Shown piece after piece: positions 33,208 through 41,527 of a stretch of DNA of 64,000 nucleotides. Within the stretch, counting starts at the first letter, position 1; every line of letters starts with the position of its first letter. The notes beneath the pieces were generated by a model. The model was not told the origin of the DNA. It ran no database searches and was given only the letters and a program-made list of their open reading frames with translations. The translations under genes were made by a program, and so were the position numbers. The stretch spans positions 5,078-69,077 of the forward strand of contig CAYHFW010000011.1 in NCBI GenBank assembly GCA_964355975.1, written 5' to 3'. The DNA is from F1-60-MAGs104 sp964355975. Its GTDB lineage: Bacteria > Planctomycetota > Phycisphaerae > Phycisphaerales > SM1A02.

Positions 33208-34598
33208 GGCATGACCTCGCTTGGAAGAAGACCGACTGCTGCGGTGAGTGCGATGCGCGCGCGTCTGCGCTCTCGTTCGAGATCGGTCAGCGCGAGCTTC
33301 GCATGGTTGAGCGCGTGCGCCGCATCGATCGCCATCTGCTGCGATGCTTCGCCAGCGACCACGGCCGCATCAGCGCGCGCGACAACCTGTATGGTCGGAT
33401 CGACGCCATTGAGTCGCTCTGCGGCGTGTCGACCTTCTGTTGATTGCGCTTTCACAAGCGCCGTGCGAAGCGCGATGATCGCACTCTGTCGCACGCGCTC
33501 CGACTCGATCGCAGCAGCTCGGTACTGCGCGTCGGCCCGTGCGATGCGCGCCGAACCATCTTTGAAGAGTGGAATCTCGATGTTCGCCGAAAATGCAGCG
33601 GCCTCGTCGCCTTCCATGTCTCGGTCGTACCCGCCACCAATCTGCACACTGTTCAATCGACTGCGCGTCGCAAGTTCGAGCGATGATCGCGCCGCACGCA
33701 CACGCGCCTCTGCAGCACGCACATCGAGTCTCGACGACGAGATGTGCGCAAGCAGTGTTGCCTCATCAAGCAGCGGCGCGTTCACAGCAAACTGTGCAGC
33801 GGCGTCAGGCGCACCAACACTCCATGTGGCTTCAGATTCAGCGCGCCCAACGAGCGCCATCATCTCGAGTCGCGCACTTGAGCGTGCCTCACTCGCCATC
33901 TCCATTCGGTGATGCGCATCAAGAGTCTCGGCCTGCGCCTTCGCGACGCCGTCGCCGTCCAACTCTCCAACCTCAAACTTCGCGCGTGCAATCGCGAGCA
34001 GACGTTCGGTCAACGCAAGATCGTTGAGCGCATACGAGCACTCTTCTTCGCGCATCGCGACCTCGTGCCAGAGTGAGCGCGCGTCAGACGCAATTGCGAC
34101 AGCACGTGCGCCAAGCGACAGCAGTGCGGCCTCATATGTATCGCGTGCGGCATCGCTGCGCATGGGTTGCTTCCAGAGGTCGTCGATCTGCACCATGAGC
34201 ATCGCAAAGATCGGCACGACGCTCATCGAGTCGAGTGGAACACCCGAAGTGAAATTCACCACAGGATTCTGCGGCGCGGCACTCTCGAGCGCATCCGCGC
34301 GCATCGCTTCAGTCTCGGCAACCATTCGAGCGAGTTCTGGATTCGCGTCGAGAGCCATTGCGACGGCCACGCTTTCATCGAGCGATGGCGGCAGCGCAGC
34401 GGATGCCGCACGGCGCAGTGCGGCGGCATCTGGCGAAACAGAAGCATCGCCAGCGGCCCATGATGGAGTCGCGCCAGTGCGCAAAGCGATTTCAGAGCCG
34501 AGCGATGATGGCGGTTCGAGTTTCGGCGGCGTACAGCCGATGGACATCGAAAGTGCAACGATGTGTGAAAAGACAAGCAGTCGTATTGGGTATCGCAT
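33204..34598 (-). CDS. TolC-family outer-membrane efflux protein
   Basis: 464 residues from the ATG at 34598. The signal peptide ends at a lipobox-like SIGC (residues about 20-22), so this may be a lipoprotein as in CusC/OprM. The two-fold repeated TolC helical pattern is visible: SLDESVAVAMALDANPELARMVAETEAMRAD in the first half and LDVRAAEARVRAARSSLELATRSRLNSVQIGGGYD in the second. Ala/Arg-rich coiled-coil segments alternate with short strands. It forms the outer-membrane channel of the tripartite exporter encoded downstream. Confidence 0.85.
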   Translation of the reverse strand: MRYPIRLLVFSHIVALSMSIGCTPPKLEPPSSLGSEIALRTGATPSWAAGDASVSPDAAALRRAASAALPPSLDESVAVAMALDANPELARMVAETEAMRADALESAAPQNPVVNFTSGVPLDSMSVVPIFAMLMVQIDDLWKQPMRSDAARDTYEAALLSLGARAVAIASDARSLWHEVAMREEECSYALNDLALTERLLAIARAKFEVGELDGDGVAKAQAETLDAHHRMEMASEARSSARLEMMALVGRAESEATWSVGAPDAAAQFAVNAPLLDEATLLAHISSSRLDVRAAEARVRAARSSLELATRSRLNSVQIGGGYDRDMEGDEAAAFSANIEIPLFKDGSARIARADAQYRAAAIESERVRQSAIIALRTALVKAQSTEGRHAAERLNGVDPTIQVVARADAAVVAGEASQQMAIDAAHALNHAKLALTDLERERRRARIALTAAVGLLPSEVMP

Positions 34599-34678
34599 GT
34601 TTGAACTCCGCGTGGGCGGCAAAGTGACAACGAACAGCTGCGCAGAAACATTCTGCGCAGAACAAGCGTGTCACGAGT

Positions 34679-35110
34679 TCAAATAGTCCAAAGCGAAAGC
34701 GTCGCGCATCGCGCGCTGCCATGCAGCGGCGGCGCGGGCGGTTCAAGCGGGGGGGCAAGAGGCCATCCACCATCGTGCTCGGTCGCGTAGAGGCATGAAG
34801 GATCGATCGACGAAGGTGGCAAAACCACTTCGAAGGCAATCGCGCTCATCACGAAAAATGCATCAAGTGAAATCGGTTGGGGGGCGGGCGCCTTCACAAC
34901 GCAGTGCGAACACGAGCGCGAGGGCGTCTCGCATGGCGCATCGCCCTCGGAGTGTTCATCGCTCGCACTCTCGCCACAACACGTTTGCGAGCAGCACGAA
35001 TCGCTGGTCGCCCCGCCGAACTCGCCCGCAAATGCGGTGAGTTGGCAACAGCACAGTGGCAACCACAGCGCAATGATTGCGACAACGAAGATGCGCGGCA
35101 AGCGACTCAT
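34679..35110 (-). CDS. small secreted Cys-rich protein heading the export operon
   Basis: 143 residues from the ATG at 35110. A signal sequence (IFVVAIIALWLPLCCCQLTAFAG) is followed by a dense cysteine and acidic patch (CCSQTCCGE, then SASDEHSEGDAPC and SCSHC), followed by a Pro-rich tail. No family is recognised. In related loci, short Cys/His-rich proteins precede metal-efflux genes, and the adjoining TolC-HlyD-ABC set fits export of a metal or a toxic compound, but the sequence does not prove it. It lies 80 bases upstream of the TolC gene. Confidence 0.55.
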   Translation of the reverse strand: MSRLPRIFVVAIIALWLPLCCCQLTAFAGEFGGATSDSCCSQTCCGESASDEHSEGDAPCETPSRSCSHCVVKAPAPQPISLDAFFVMSAIAFEVVLPPSSIDPSCLYATEHDGGWPLAPPLEPPAPPLHGSARCATLSLWTI

Positions 35111-35134
35111 CCGTAAGCACAATAGACATTCAGG

Positions 35135-38100
35135 ATGCGGACTGTCAAGAAAAGCCCTCATACACTGCGACATGTGCTGCCTCAACATCAAATGGATGCG
35201 ATTCGATTTGAGGAGTTCAACAACGATGTCATCGCGCCACTCGCGTACCCGATAATCCACCCGCTTTCGGTTGAAGTTGCGCATTTTTCGTCGCGCATCG
35301 CACATCGCGAGGCCGCGCGCGCGAAAACGAAGCCCGTCGAGATTGGGTACCGATGGGGACCGATCCTCAGCACTGCGTGGTTTCGCGTGCGGGGAGCGGT
35401 TCCCAAGAATTTTCGTGGTCACCGCACGCTGCTTCGGTTTTCGAGCGGTACAGAGGCGTGCCTCTATAGAGATGGCATCCCGCATGCGGGGTTCGATCCA
35501 TATCACGATTCGGCGCCCGTTCTTCCAGCTGATTGGCGAAGTTCGGCGCGCGCGCGCGGCGGCGAGAAGATCAACCTCTGGATCGAAGCTGCGTGCAATC
35601 TGCCGCTCGGTGCGACGACATTCTGGTGGGATCAACCCGAGGTGCGCGCGCGTTGGCGCGAGTCGAAACCTGGTCGACTCGAGTGCGCCGAGTTGGTCGC
35701 GATCGACGAAGAGGTCTGGCAGTTTTCGCAGCGCTTTGATTGGCTGCGACGAATGTTGTGGGATGGTCCTGCTGACTCTTCTCGAACCAATGACATCCAT
35801 GACGGACTCGCGCAGATCGTGCGAGCGATTCCAGCGAGCGGCGCACTGCGCGAAATCATTCTGTCGCAGGGGCGCGCACTCGATGCGCTCTTGAAGGGCG
35901 CACCTCTCAACACGAAGGCACGCACGACAAGATGTTTCGCAGTCGGACATGCACACATCGACACTGCATGGCTCTGGCGAATCGATGAGACGCGCCGCAA
36001 GTGCGTGCGGTCATTTGCGACGGCTCTGCGCAACATCGAGCGCTTTGCGCACTTCAAGTTTCTCTGCAGTCAGGCGCAGCAATATCAGTTCGTCAAAGAG
36101 GAGAGTCCAGAACTCTTCAAGCAGATCACCAGCGCCGTGAAAGCAGGTCGGTGGGAGCCCAACGGCGCGATGTGGATCGAACCCGATTGCACGGCGCCGA
36201 GCGGCGAGAGTTTCATCCGGCAGATCGTGCATGGCACGCGCTGGTGGAGCGATCACTTTGGATCAGACGCGCCGCAGCGCTTCTTGTACTTGCCAGACAC
36301 ATTTGGATTTCCTGCGTGTCTACCGCAGATCATCGTGAAGGCTGGTCTCGATACGTTCATCACAAACAAGATCATCTGGAACGACACGAACCGCTTTCCA
36401 CACATCACATTCAACTGGCGCGGTCTCGATGGCACCGAGGTGTTGACGCATTTCACGCCGGGCCACAATTACAACAGTGACTTTGTGCCCAAAGACTTGG
36501 TGAGTGCGCAGACGAACATCGAGACGCAAGATAAGGGTCGCACCCGTTCATACTTGCAACCATTTGGATGGGGCGATGGCGGCGGCGGCAGCGATGCGAT
36601 GCAGATTGAGCGCACAAAGAATGCGCAGGCGTGCGAGGGGGTGCCAGCGACAACGCACGAAAAAGCAGGCGATTTCTGCACGGTTCTGCATGCCGAAGCC
36701 CACGATGCAGCGCGCCGTGGCGCAGCGATTCCCATCTGGGATGGCGAACTCTATCTCGAGGCGCACCGTGGCACCTACACATCGCAGCGTTGGATCAAGC
36801 AAGCGAACCGCACCGCTGAGAAGTTGTTGCGAGAGGTTGAGATGCTCGCAGTGCTTGCTCCACCCGCGCGCGCGCAACTGCGCGCACTACTCACTGAACT
36901 CGATGCGCTCTGGAAGCAGACTCTGTTGCATCAATTTCACGACATCTTGCCAGGGTCGAGCATCGCCGCTGTGTACGACGATGCGCGCAAGGCGATGGGC
37001 AGCGTGATCGCGCGACTCACAGCGATGCGTGATGAATCTCTCGCGCGCGCAGCAGCGGGGTTGCAATCGAAAGGCAAGCGTGTTGTGTTCAATCCAGCGA
37101 GCGTTGCACAGGATGGCGCTGCGGCGTGCACGTTGTCGGTGGTCGATGCGCATGCGCACGAGGATGCGCTGCGTGCGACAACGCGCGAACTATCCAACGG
37201 ACACATCGTGGTGCGAATCGATTCACTCGGACGCATCCAAGAGATTGTGACAGCGGATGGTCGTCACCAACCTGCGCGCGGCCGCGCATTCAACGAGCTC
37301 GTGCTTTATGAAGATCGCCCTCGTCGGTGGGAGGCATGGGATACCGACAAGGAGTATCTCGAGAAGCCGACTGCTGTTGTGACGAAGTGCGAGATCACTG
37401 CGCGTGTGCGTGACGGGATTGCGCAGGTCACAGTCGAACGCAAACTCGGCGCCGCGAGTTCGATTCGACAGTCGTACGAACTTCGCCAAGAGAGTGATGT
37501 TGTGATTGTTCGCACGCGACTTGATTGGCGCGAAGAGCGAACACTCTTGCGCGCGCTCTTTCCGACACGCCTTCGTGTGCGCACCGCGCGATTCGGAACG
37601 CAGTTCGGACATATCGACCGCGACACGCATCGCAACACGAGTTGGCAGTGCGCGCAGTTCGAGGTTCCTGGTCACGACTGGATGCGCGTCACCGATGGGG
37701 CTCAGACGTTCGCGGTGATCGACGATGGCATTTTCGGCAAGAGCGCGCTCGGCGGCGAACTGGGTTTGACACTCTGCAAGAGTTCGAACTTTCCTGATCC
37801 AACGGCCGACCGCGGGGTGCATGAGTTTGCGTATGGCATTCGGTGTCACGGCGCGCCTGGCGCGGGGGAATTCACTGCCAGCGATCGCCTCAGCAATCCC
37901 GTTATTGCTGTTTCGGCACCGCAAGGTAAACAGCGCGCCGTAACCCGAAAATTCGTCGAGGTTCTCAGTGATTCTGCAGCGGCCGAACCCCTCAAAAACA
38001 TCGAAATCGCCGCCCTCAAGCCCGCAGACGACGGCTCTGGCGACGTGGTCTTGCGACTCGTCGAGCGCAGCGGCGCTCAGCAAAAATGCGTGCTGCAATG

Positions 38101-38254
38101 GTGCGCGAGCGACGACGCGACTCGGCGCGTCGCCCACGTCACCCGCTGCGACTTCTTCGAGACGCCACTGCGCGGCGAAACGATCGCCCTCTCAAGAGGA
38201 CGCTCGCCACTCACGCTCAAACCGTTCGAGATTGTCTCGTTGCGAGTTCGCTGA
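35135..38254 (+). CDS. glycoside hydrolase family 38 alpha-mannosidase
   Basis: 1039 residues from the annotated start; the true start may be the ATG for MDAIRFEEFNND (residue 20). The catalytic domain opens with GHAHIDTAWLWRIDETRRK (zinc-binding His-x-Asp). EPNGAMWIEPDC and FLYLPDTFGFPACLPQII follow, the latter containing the nucleophile Asp, then LLHQFHDILPGSSI with further zinc-site His. The C-terminal beta-sandwich half is complete (ELVLYEDRPRRWEAWD, MRVTDGAQTFAVIDDG). Length agrees with class II mannosidases (about 1000). No signal peptide is seen, so it is probably cytoplasmic, degrading imported mannosides or glycan fragments. Confidence 0.92.
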   Translation: MRTVKKSPHTLRHVLPQHQMDAIRFEEFNNDVIAPLAYPIIHPLSVEVAHFSSRIAHREAARAKTKPVEIGYRWGPILSTAWFRVRGAVPKNFRGHRTLLRFSSGTEACLYRDGIPHAGFDPYHDSAPVLPADWRSSARARGGEKINLWIEAACNLPLGATTFWWDQPEVRARWRESKPGRLECAELVAIDEEVWQFSQRFDWLRRMLWDGPADSSRTNDIHDGLAQIVRAIPASGALREIILSQGRALDALLKGAPLNTKARTTRCFAVGHAHIDTAWLWRIDETRRKCVRSFATALRNIERFAHFKFLCSQAQQYQFVKEESPELFKQITSAVKAGRWEPNGAMWIEPDCTAPSGESFIRQIVHGTRWWSDHFGSDAPQRFLYLPDTFGFPACLPQIIVKAGLDTFITNKIIWNDTNRFPHITFNWRGLDGTEVLTHFTPGHNYNSDFVPKDLVSAQTNIETQDKGRTRSYLQPFGWGDGGGGSDAMQIERTKNAQACEGVPATTHEKAGDFCTVLHAEAHDAARRGAAIPIWDGELYLEAHRGTYTSQRWIKQANRTAEKLLREVEMLAVLAPPARAQLRALLTELDALWKQTLLHQFHDILPGSSIAAVYDDARKAMGSVIARLTAMRDESLARAAAGLQSKGKRVVFNPASVAQDGAAACTLSVVDAHAHEDALRATTRELSNGHIVVRIDSLGRIQEIVTADGRHQPARGRAFNELVLYEDRPRRWEAWDTDKEYLEKPTAVVTKCEITARVRDGIAQVTVERKLGAASSIRQSYELRQESDVVIVRTRLDWREERTLLRALFPTRLRVRTARFGTQFGHIDRDTHRNTSWQCAQFEVPGHDWMRVTDGAQTFAVIDDGIFGKSALGGELGLTLCKSSNFPDPTADRGVHEFAYGIRCHGAPGAGEFTASDRLSNPVIAVSAPQGKQRAVTRKFVEVLSDSAAAEPLKNIEIAALKPADDGSGDVVLRLVERSGAQQKCVLQWCASDDATRRVAHVTRCDFFETPLRGETIALSRGRSPLTLKPFEIVSLRVR

Positions 38255-38258
38255 CCAC

Positions 38259-39761
38259 TTACGCCGAAACGCACTCCGCTGGTTTGTGACTTCGACTCGC
38301 GTCGATGCCCAAGTGCTTCGCGACGCGCGATCCATAATTCTCGTCTGCTCTGAAAAAGTGGCAGAGTTGTCGCATTTGCACTTCCTGGCGCGCTTGCTTC
38401 AACGCACCTGCGATGCGCTTGGTGAGTCGATCGCGGTGCGCATCATCGAACATGCGAAAGAGATTGCCCGCTTGTGTGAAGTCGTCGTGATCGACCGCAG
38501 AGTCATATCGATCGACGATCGTCTCGCCCAACTTCCACGCTGGGTCTGCGAATGAAGCATCAGGCTTCGGAGCAGTAGCGATTGAGTTCGGCCAGTAGTT
38601 CGGCGCCGCACCATAGTTGCCAGCATCAGCCAGCGCACCATCGCGGATGTAATTCATCACCGGACACCGCGGCTTATTCACAGGAATCTGATGGCTGTTG
38701 ACTCCGACCCGGTGCAACTGCGTGTCGGCGTACGACATCAACCGAGCTTGCAGCACCTTGTCAGGACTCGCGGCAATTCCTGGAACAAGCGCGCTCGGTT
38801 TGAACGCAGCCTGCTCGACATCGGCGAAATAATTTTCTGGATTGCGATTGAGTTCCATCACGCCGACTTCAATCAGCGGAAACTCTGCGTGCGGCCAGAC
38901 CTTCGTGAGATCAAATGGATTCCAGCGGAATGCGCTCGCTTGCGCTTCGGTCATGACCTGCACACACACGCGCCACTGCGGAAACTCTCCCTTTGAAATC
39001 GCATTGAACAAATCGCGTTGATGACTTTCGCGGTCTTCGCCAATGAGCTTGGTCGCTTCTTCATCGGTGAGGTTCTTGATGCCTTGCTTGGTCTTGAAGT
39101 GAAACTTGCACCAGACACGCTCTCCCGCAGCATTGATGAGAGAATAGGTGTGGCTGCCATAGCCATTCACATTGCGAAGGCTCGCAGGAATGCCGCGATC
39201 ACTAAAGAGAATCGTCACCTGATGCAAACTCTCAGGACACTGCGACCAGAAATCCCATTGCATGTCCATGTCGCGCATGTTGGTCTTCGGATGTCGCTTC
39301 TGCGTGTGAATGAAGTTCTGAAACTTGTACGGATCGCGAATGAAAAACACTGGCGTGTTGTTGCCGACGAGATCCCAGTTGCCCTCTTCGGTATAGAACT
39401 TCACCGAGAACCCGCGCACATCGCGCTCGGCATCCGCCGCGCCGCGCTCTCCTGCAACGGTGCTGAAACGGGTGAAAAGATCAGTCTTCTTGCCAACCTT
39501 CGAAAAGACGCTTGCCCGCGTGTACTTGGTGATGTCGCCAGTGACAGTGAATGTTCCGAATGCGCCTGATCCCTTCGCGTGCACGACGCGCTCTGGAATG
39601 CGCTCGCGATTGAAATGTTGCATTTGCTCGAGCAGGGCAACATCTTGCATGAGCACCGGACCGCGCGGCCCCGCTGTGAGCGCGTGTTGCACGCCAATCG
39701 GCGCGCCGTTGGCAGTGGTGAGAATGGGGCAGCCGCCAGCGTTTGTTGGTTTGTCTTGCAT
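38259..39761 (-). CDS. katA: monofunctional heme catalase
   Basis: 500 residues from the ATG at 39761. Catalytic His lies in RVVHAKGSGAFGTF (residue about 58); Asn in FFIRDPYKFQNFIH; the proximal heme Tyr in RLMSYADTQLHRVG (about residue 340). The start NAGGCPILTTANGAPIG is the classical N-terminus of small-subunit catalases, and the length of about 500 is full. It converts H2O2 to water and O2. It is convergent with the mannosidase and divergent from the MBL/rhodanese gene with 72 bases between starts, a likely shared promoter region for stress genes. Confidence 0.96.
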   Translation of the reverse strand: MQDKPTNAGGCPILTTANGAPIGVQHALTAGPRGPVLMQDVALLEQMQHFNRERIPERVVHAKGSGAFGTFTVTGDITKYTRASVFSKVGKKTDLFTRFSTVAGERGAADAERDVRGFSVKFYTEEGNWDLVGNNTPVFFIRDPYKFQNFIHTQKRHPKTNMRDMDMQWDFWSQCPESLHQVTILFSDRGIPASLRNVNGYGSHTYSLINAAGERVWCKFHFKTKQGIKNLTDEEATKLIGEDRESHQRDLFNAISKGEFPQWRVCVQVMTEAQASAFRWNPFDLTKVWPHAEFPLIEVGVMELNRNPENYFADVEQAAFKPSALVPGIAASPDKVLQARLMSYADTQLHRVGVNSHQIPVNKPRCPVMNYIRDGALADAGNYGAAPNYWPNSIATAPKPDASFADPAWKLGETIVDRYDSAVDHDDFTQAGNLFRMFDDAHRDRLTKRIAGALKQARQEVQMRQLCHFFRADENYGSRVAKHLGIDASRSHKPAECVSA

Positions 39762-39833
39762 CGCGCGAGTGTAACGATGCAAGTTGTGAATTCTGCATAC
39801 AGCTTCGCTAGGATTGCCTTCAGAGGTCACACC

Positions 39834-41258
39834 ATGTTCTTTCGCCAAATCGTCGAACCAAATCTCGCTCAGTACGCCTATCTCATTGGATGCCAGAAGA
39901 CCGGAGAAGCAATTCTCTTTGATCCGCTGCGCGACATCGATCAGTACATCGAGATTGCAGCGCGCGAGAAATTGAAAATCGTCGCGGTTGCAGAGACACA
40001 CATTCACGCCGACTTTCTGAGCGGCGCGCGCGAACTCGCTGAGCGGGTTGGTGCGCGCGTGTACGTGAGCGCAGAAGGGGGGGCGGACTGGCAATCGAAG
40101 TGGGTCGGTCCATACGACCATGTGTTGTTGCGTGATGGAACCGAGATCGTCCTGGGCGGAATTCTCATTCGCGCGGTGCACACGCCAGGCCACACACCTG
40201 AGCACATGTGCTATCTCGTCTTTGATCGCGGCTCGGGCAGCACGGTTCCGATTGGATTCATCAGCGGCGACTTCGTGTTTGCTGGTGACCTGGGCCGTCC
40301 AGATCTGCTCGAAACTGCAGCAGGCGTGCAAGGAATCGCAGCGCCGAGCGCGCAGGCACTCTTTGAGAGCGCACAACGATTTGCAAAGTTGCCTACGTAT
40401 CTGCAAGTCTGGCCGGGCCACGGCGCAGGCAGTGCGTGCGGAAAATCGCTCGGCGCAATTCCGCAGACGACAGTGGGCTATGAACTCGCAGCAAGTCCAA
40501 TCTTGCAACTGATCGACAGCGAACGCGCATTCATCAAAGACATTCTTAGCGGACAGCCAGAGCCTCCGCTCTATTTCGCTCGAATGAAGGCCACAAATCG
40601 AGATGGCGTAGCGGTGCTGGGCGGGTTGCCCGCGCCACAATGCATTCAAGATGTTCGCGCCCACGCGGCGCAGTGGGAGAAGCCTGGCACAATCGTGCTC
40701 GACATGCGGCCGTGGACTGCATTTCGTGATGGCCACCTTCCTGGCGCGCTTCATGTACCGCATGGCAAGATGTTCGCGATGGTTGCAGGGTCGTACGTCA
40801 GCCCCGAAGAGAACATTGTGCTCGTGTGTGAACCGACGGAGACCGAGGGATTCGTCCGCGAACTCATCCGAATCGGTTACGACAAGATCATCGCAACCGT
40901 GCCGCCGAGCGCAATCGCAACGGCATCGAACTTGCAACGCAGTGCAGAGGTGTCGGCGCAAGAGGCGGCTGCACTCGTGCGGGGCGGAGTGTTTGTGCTT
41001 GATGTGCGCGGCGCAACCGAACACGAAGCGGGATGCATCGAAGGATCGATGAACGCTGCCTACACCAGACTCACAACAAAACTCAATCAGCTGCCGCGCG
41101 ACAAGAAGATCATGGTGCATTGCGCACACGGCGCAAGGTCAGCCGCAGCGACGGCGATGCTGCAACGACTCGGATTCGACGCAATCCACGTCGTGGGTGG
41201 ATTCGAAGGTTGGAAGAAAGAAAAACTTCCGACGTCGATGCCTATGGCGTGCGCTTGA
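39834..41258 (+). CDS. MBL-fold hydrolase with two C-terminal rhodanese domains (persulfide dioxygenase/CstB-like)
   Basis: 474 residues from the ATG at 39834. The metallo-beta-lactamase domain (residues 1-250) carries THIHADFLSG, HTPGHTPEHM and GDLGRPDL, as in the persulfide dioxygenase group. The first rhodanese-like domain (about 270-365) has MRPWTAFRDGHLPGALHVP, but its active loop reads VCEPTETEG rather than CxxGxR. The second (about 375-474) has DVRGATEHEAGCIEGSMN and a complete loop VHCAHGARS with the active Cys. This architecture matches CstB-type enzymes of sulfide/persulfide detoxification. Cytoplasmic. It neighbours catalase, suggesting a shared redox-stress context. Confidence 0.88.
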   Translation: MFFRQIVEPNLAQYAYLIGCQKTGEAILFDPLRDIDQYIEIAAREKLKIVAVAETHIHADFLSGARELAERVGARVYVSAEGGADWQSKWVGPYDHVLLRDGTEIVLGGILIRAVHTPGHTPEHMCYLVFDRGSGSTVPIGFISGDFVFAGDLGRPDLLETAAGVQGIAAPSAQALFESAQRFAKLPTYLQVWPGHGAGSACGKSLGAIPQTTVGYELAASPILQLIDSERAFIKDILSGQPEPPLYFARMKATNRDGVAVLGGLPAPQCIQDVRAHAAQWEKPGTIVLDMRPWTAFRDGHLPGALHVPHGKMFAMVAGSYVSPEENIVLVCEPTETEGFVRELIRIGYDKIIATVPPSAIATASNLQRSAEVSAQEAAALVRGGVFVLDVRGATEHEAGCIEGSMNAAYTRLTTKLNQLPRDKKIMVHCAHGARSAAATAMLQRLGFDAIHVVGGFEGWKKEKLPTSMPMACA

Positions 41259-41478
41259 CCGCGTCGCGCGCTTTTTGTGCGGCAACCTTCGCCCACTCTT
41301 TGACTCGCTCGAGCCACCGCTTTGCCCAAGCGAACTCGAGTGCGAGAATGGCCAATCCCGCAGGAATCACGATGAATGCTGGCCCAGGCAGCACAAGCAG
41401 TGCAATCCCGATCAGCAGCACTGTGCCGCCAAGGATGAAAATTCCGATGCGCCGAAATGTTCGAGCTGGGCCGTTCAT
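41242..41478 (-). CDS. PGPGW-domain small membrane protein
   Basis: 78 residues from the ATG at 41478; a GTG at 41490 is also possible. The central block VLLIGIALLVLPGPAFIVIPAG contains the LPGPAF motif of the PGPGW (putative transmembrane) family and continues into a second helix ending LEFAWAKRWL. The C-terminal part is basic and helical. Function unknown. Its end overlaps the convergent MBL/rhodanese gene by 17 bases. Confidence 0.78.
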   Translation of the reverse strand: MNGPARTFRRIGIFILGGTVLLIGIALLVLPGPAFIVIPAGLAILALEFAWAKRWLERVKEWAKVAAQKARDAVKRTP

Positions 41479-41527
41479 TGGTGTGCTCACGTTTGCAGAG
41501 TAGACGGTGCGCAGCGATCGATGCGCA

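Noticed and set aside
34679..35956. A 425-codon minus frame continuing upstream of the Cys-rich secreted protein
   Set aside because: The upstream half is antisense to the GH38 mannosidase start; the signal peptide at 35110 marks the real start.
38259..41129. A 956-codon open frame on the minus strand, extending the catalase frame across the MBL/rhodanese gene
   Set aside because: Catalase homology starts exactly at the ATG at 39761. The extra 450 or so codons are antisense to a gene with clear motifs and show no family features; long antisense frames are common in GC-rich DNA.
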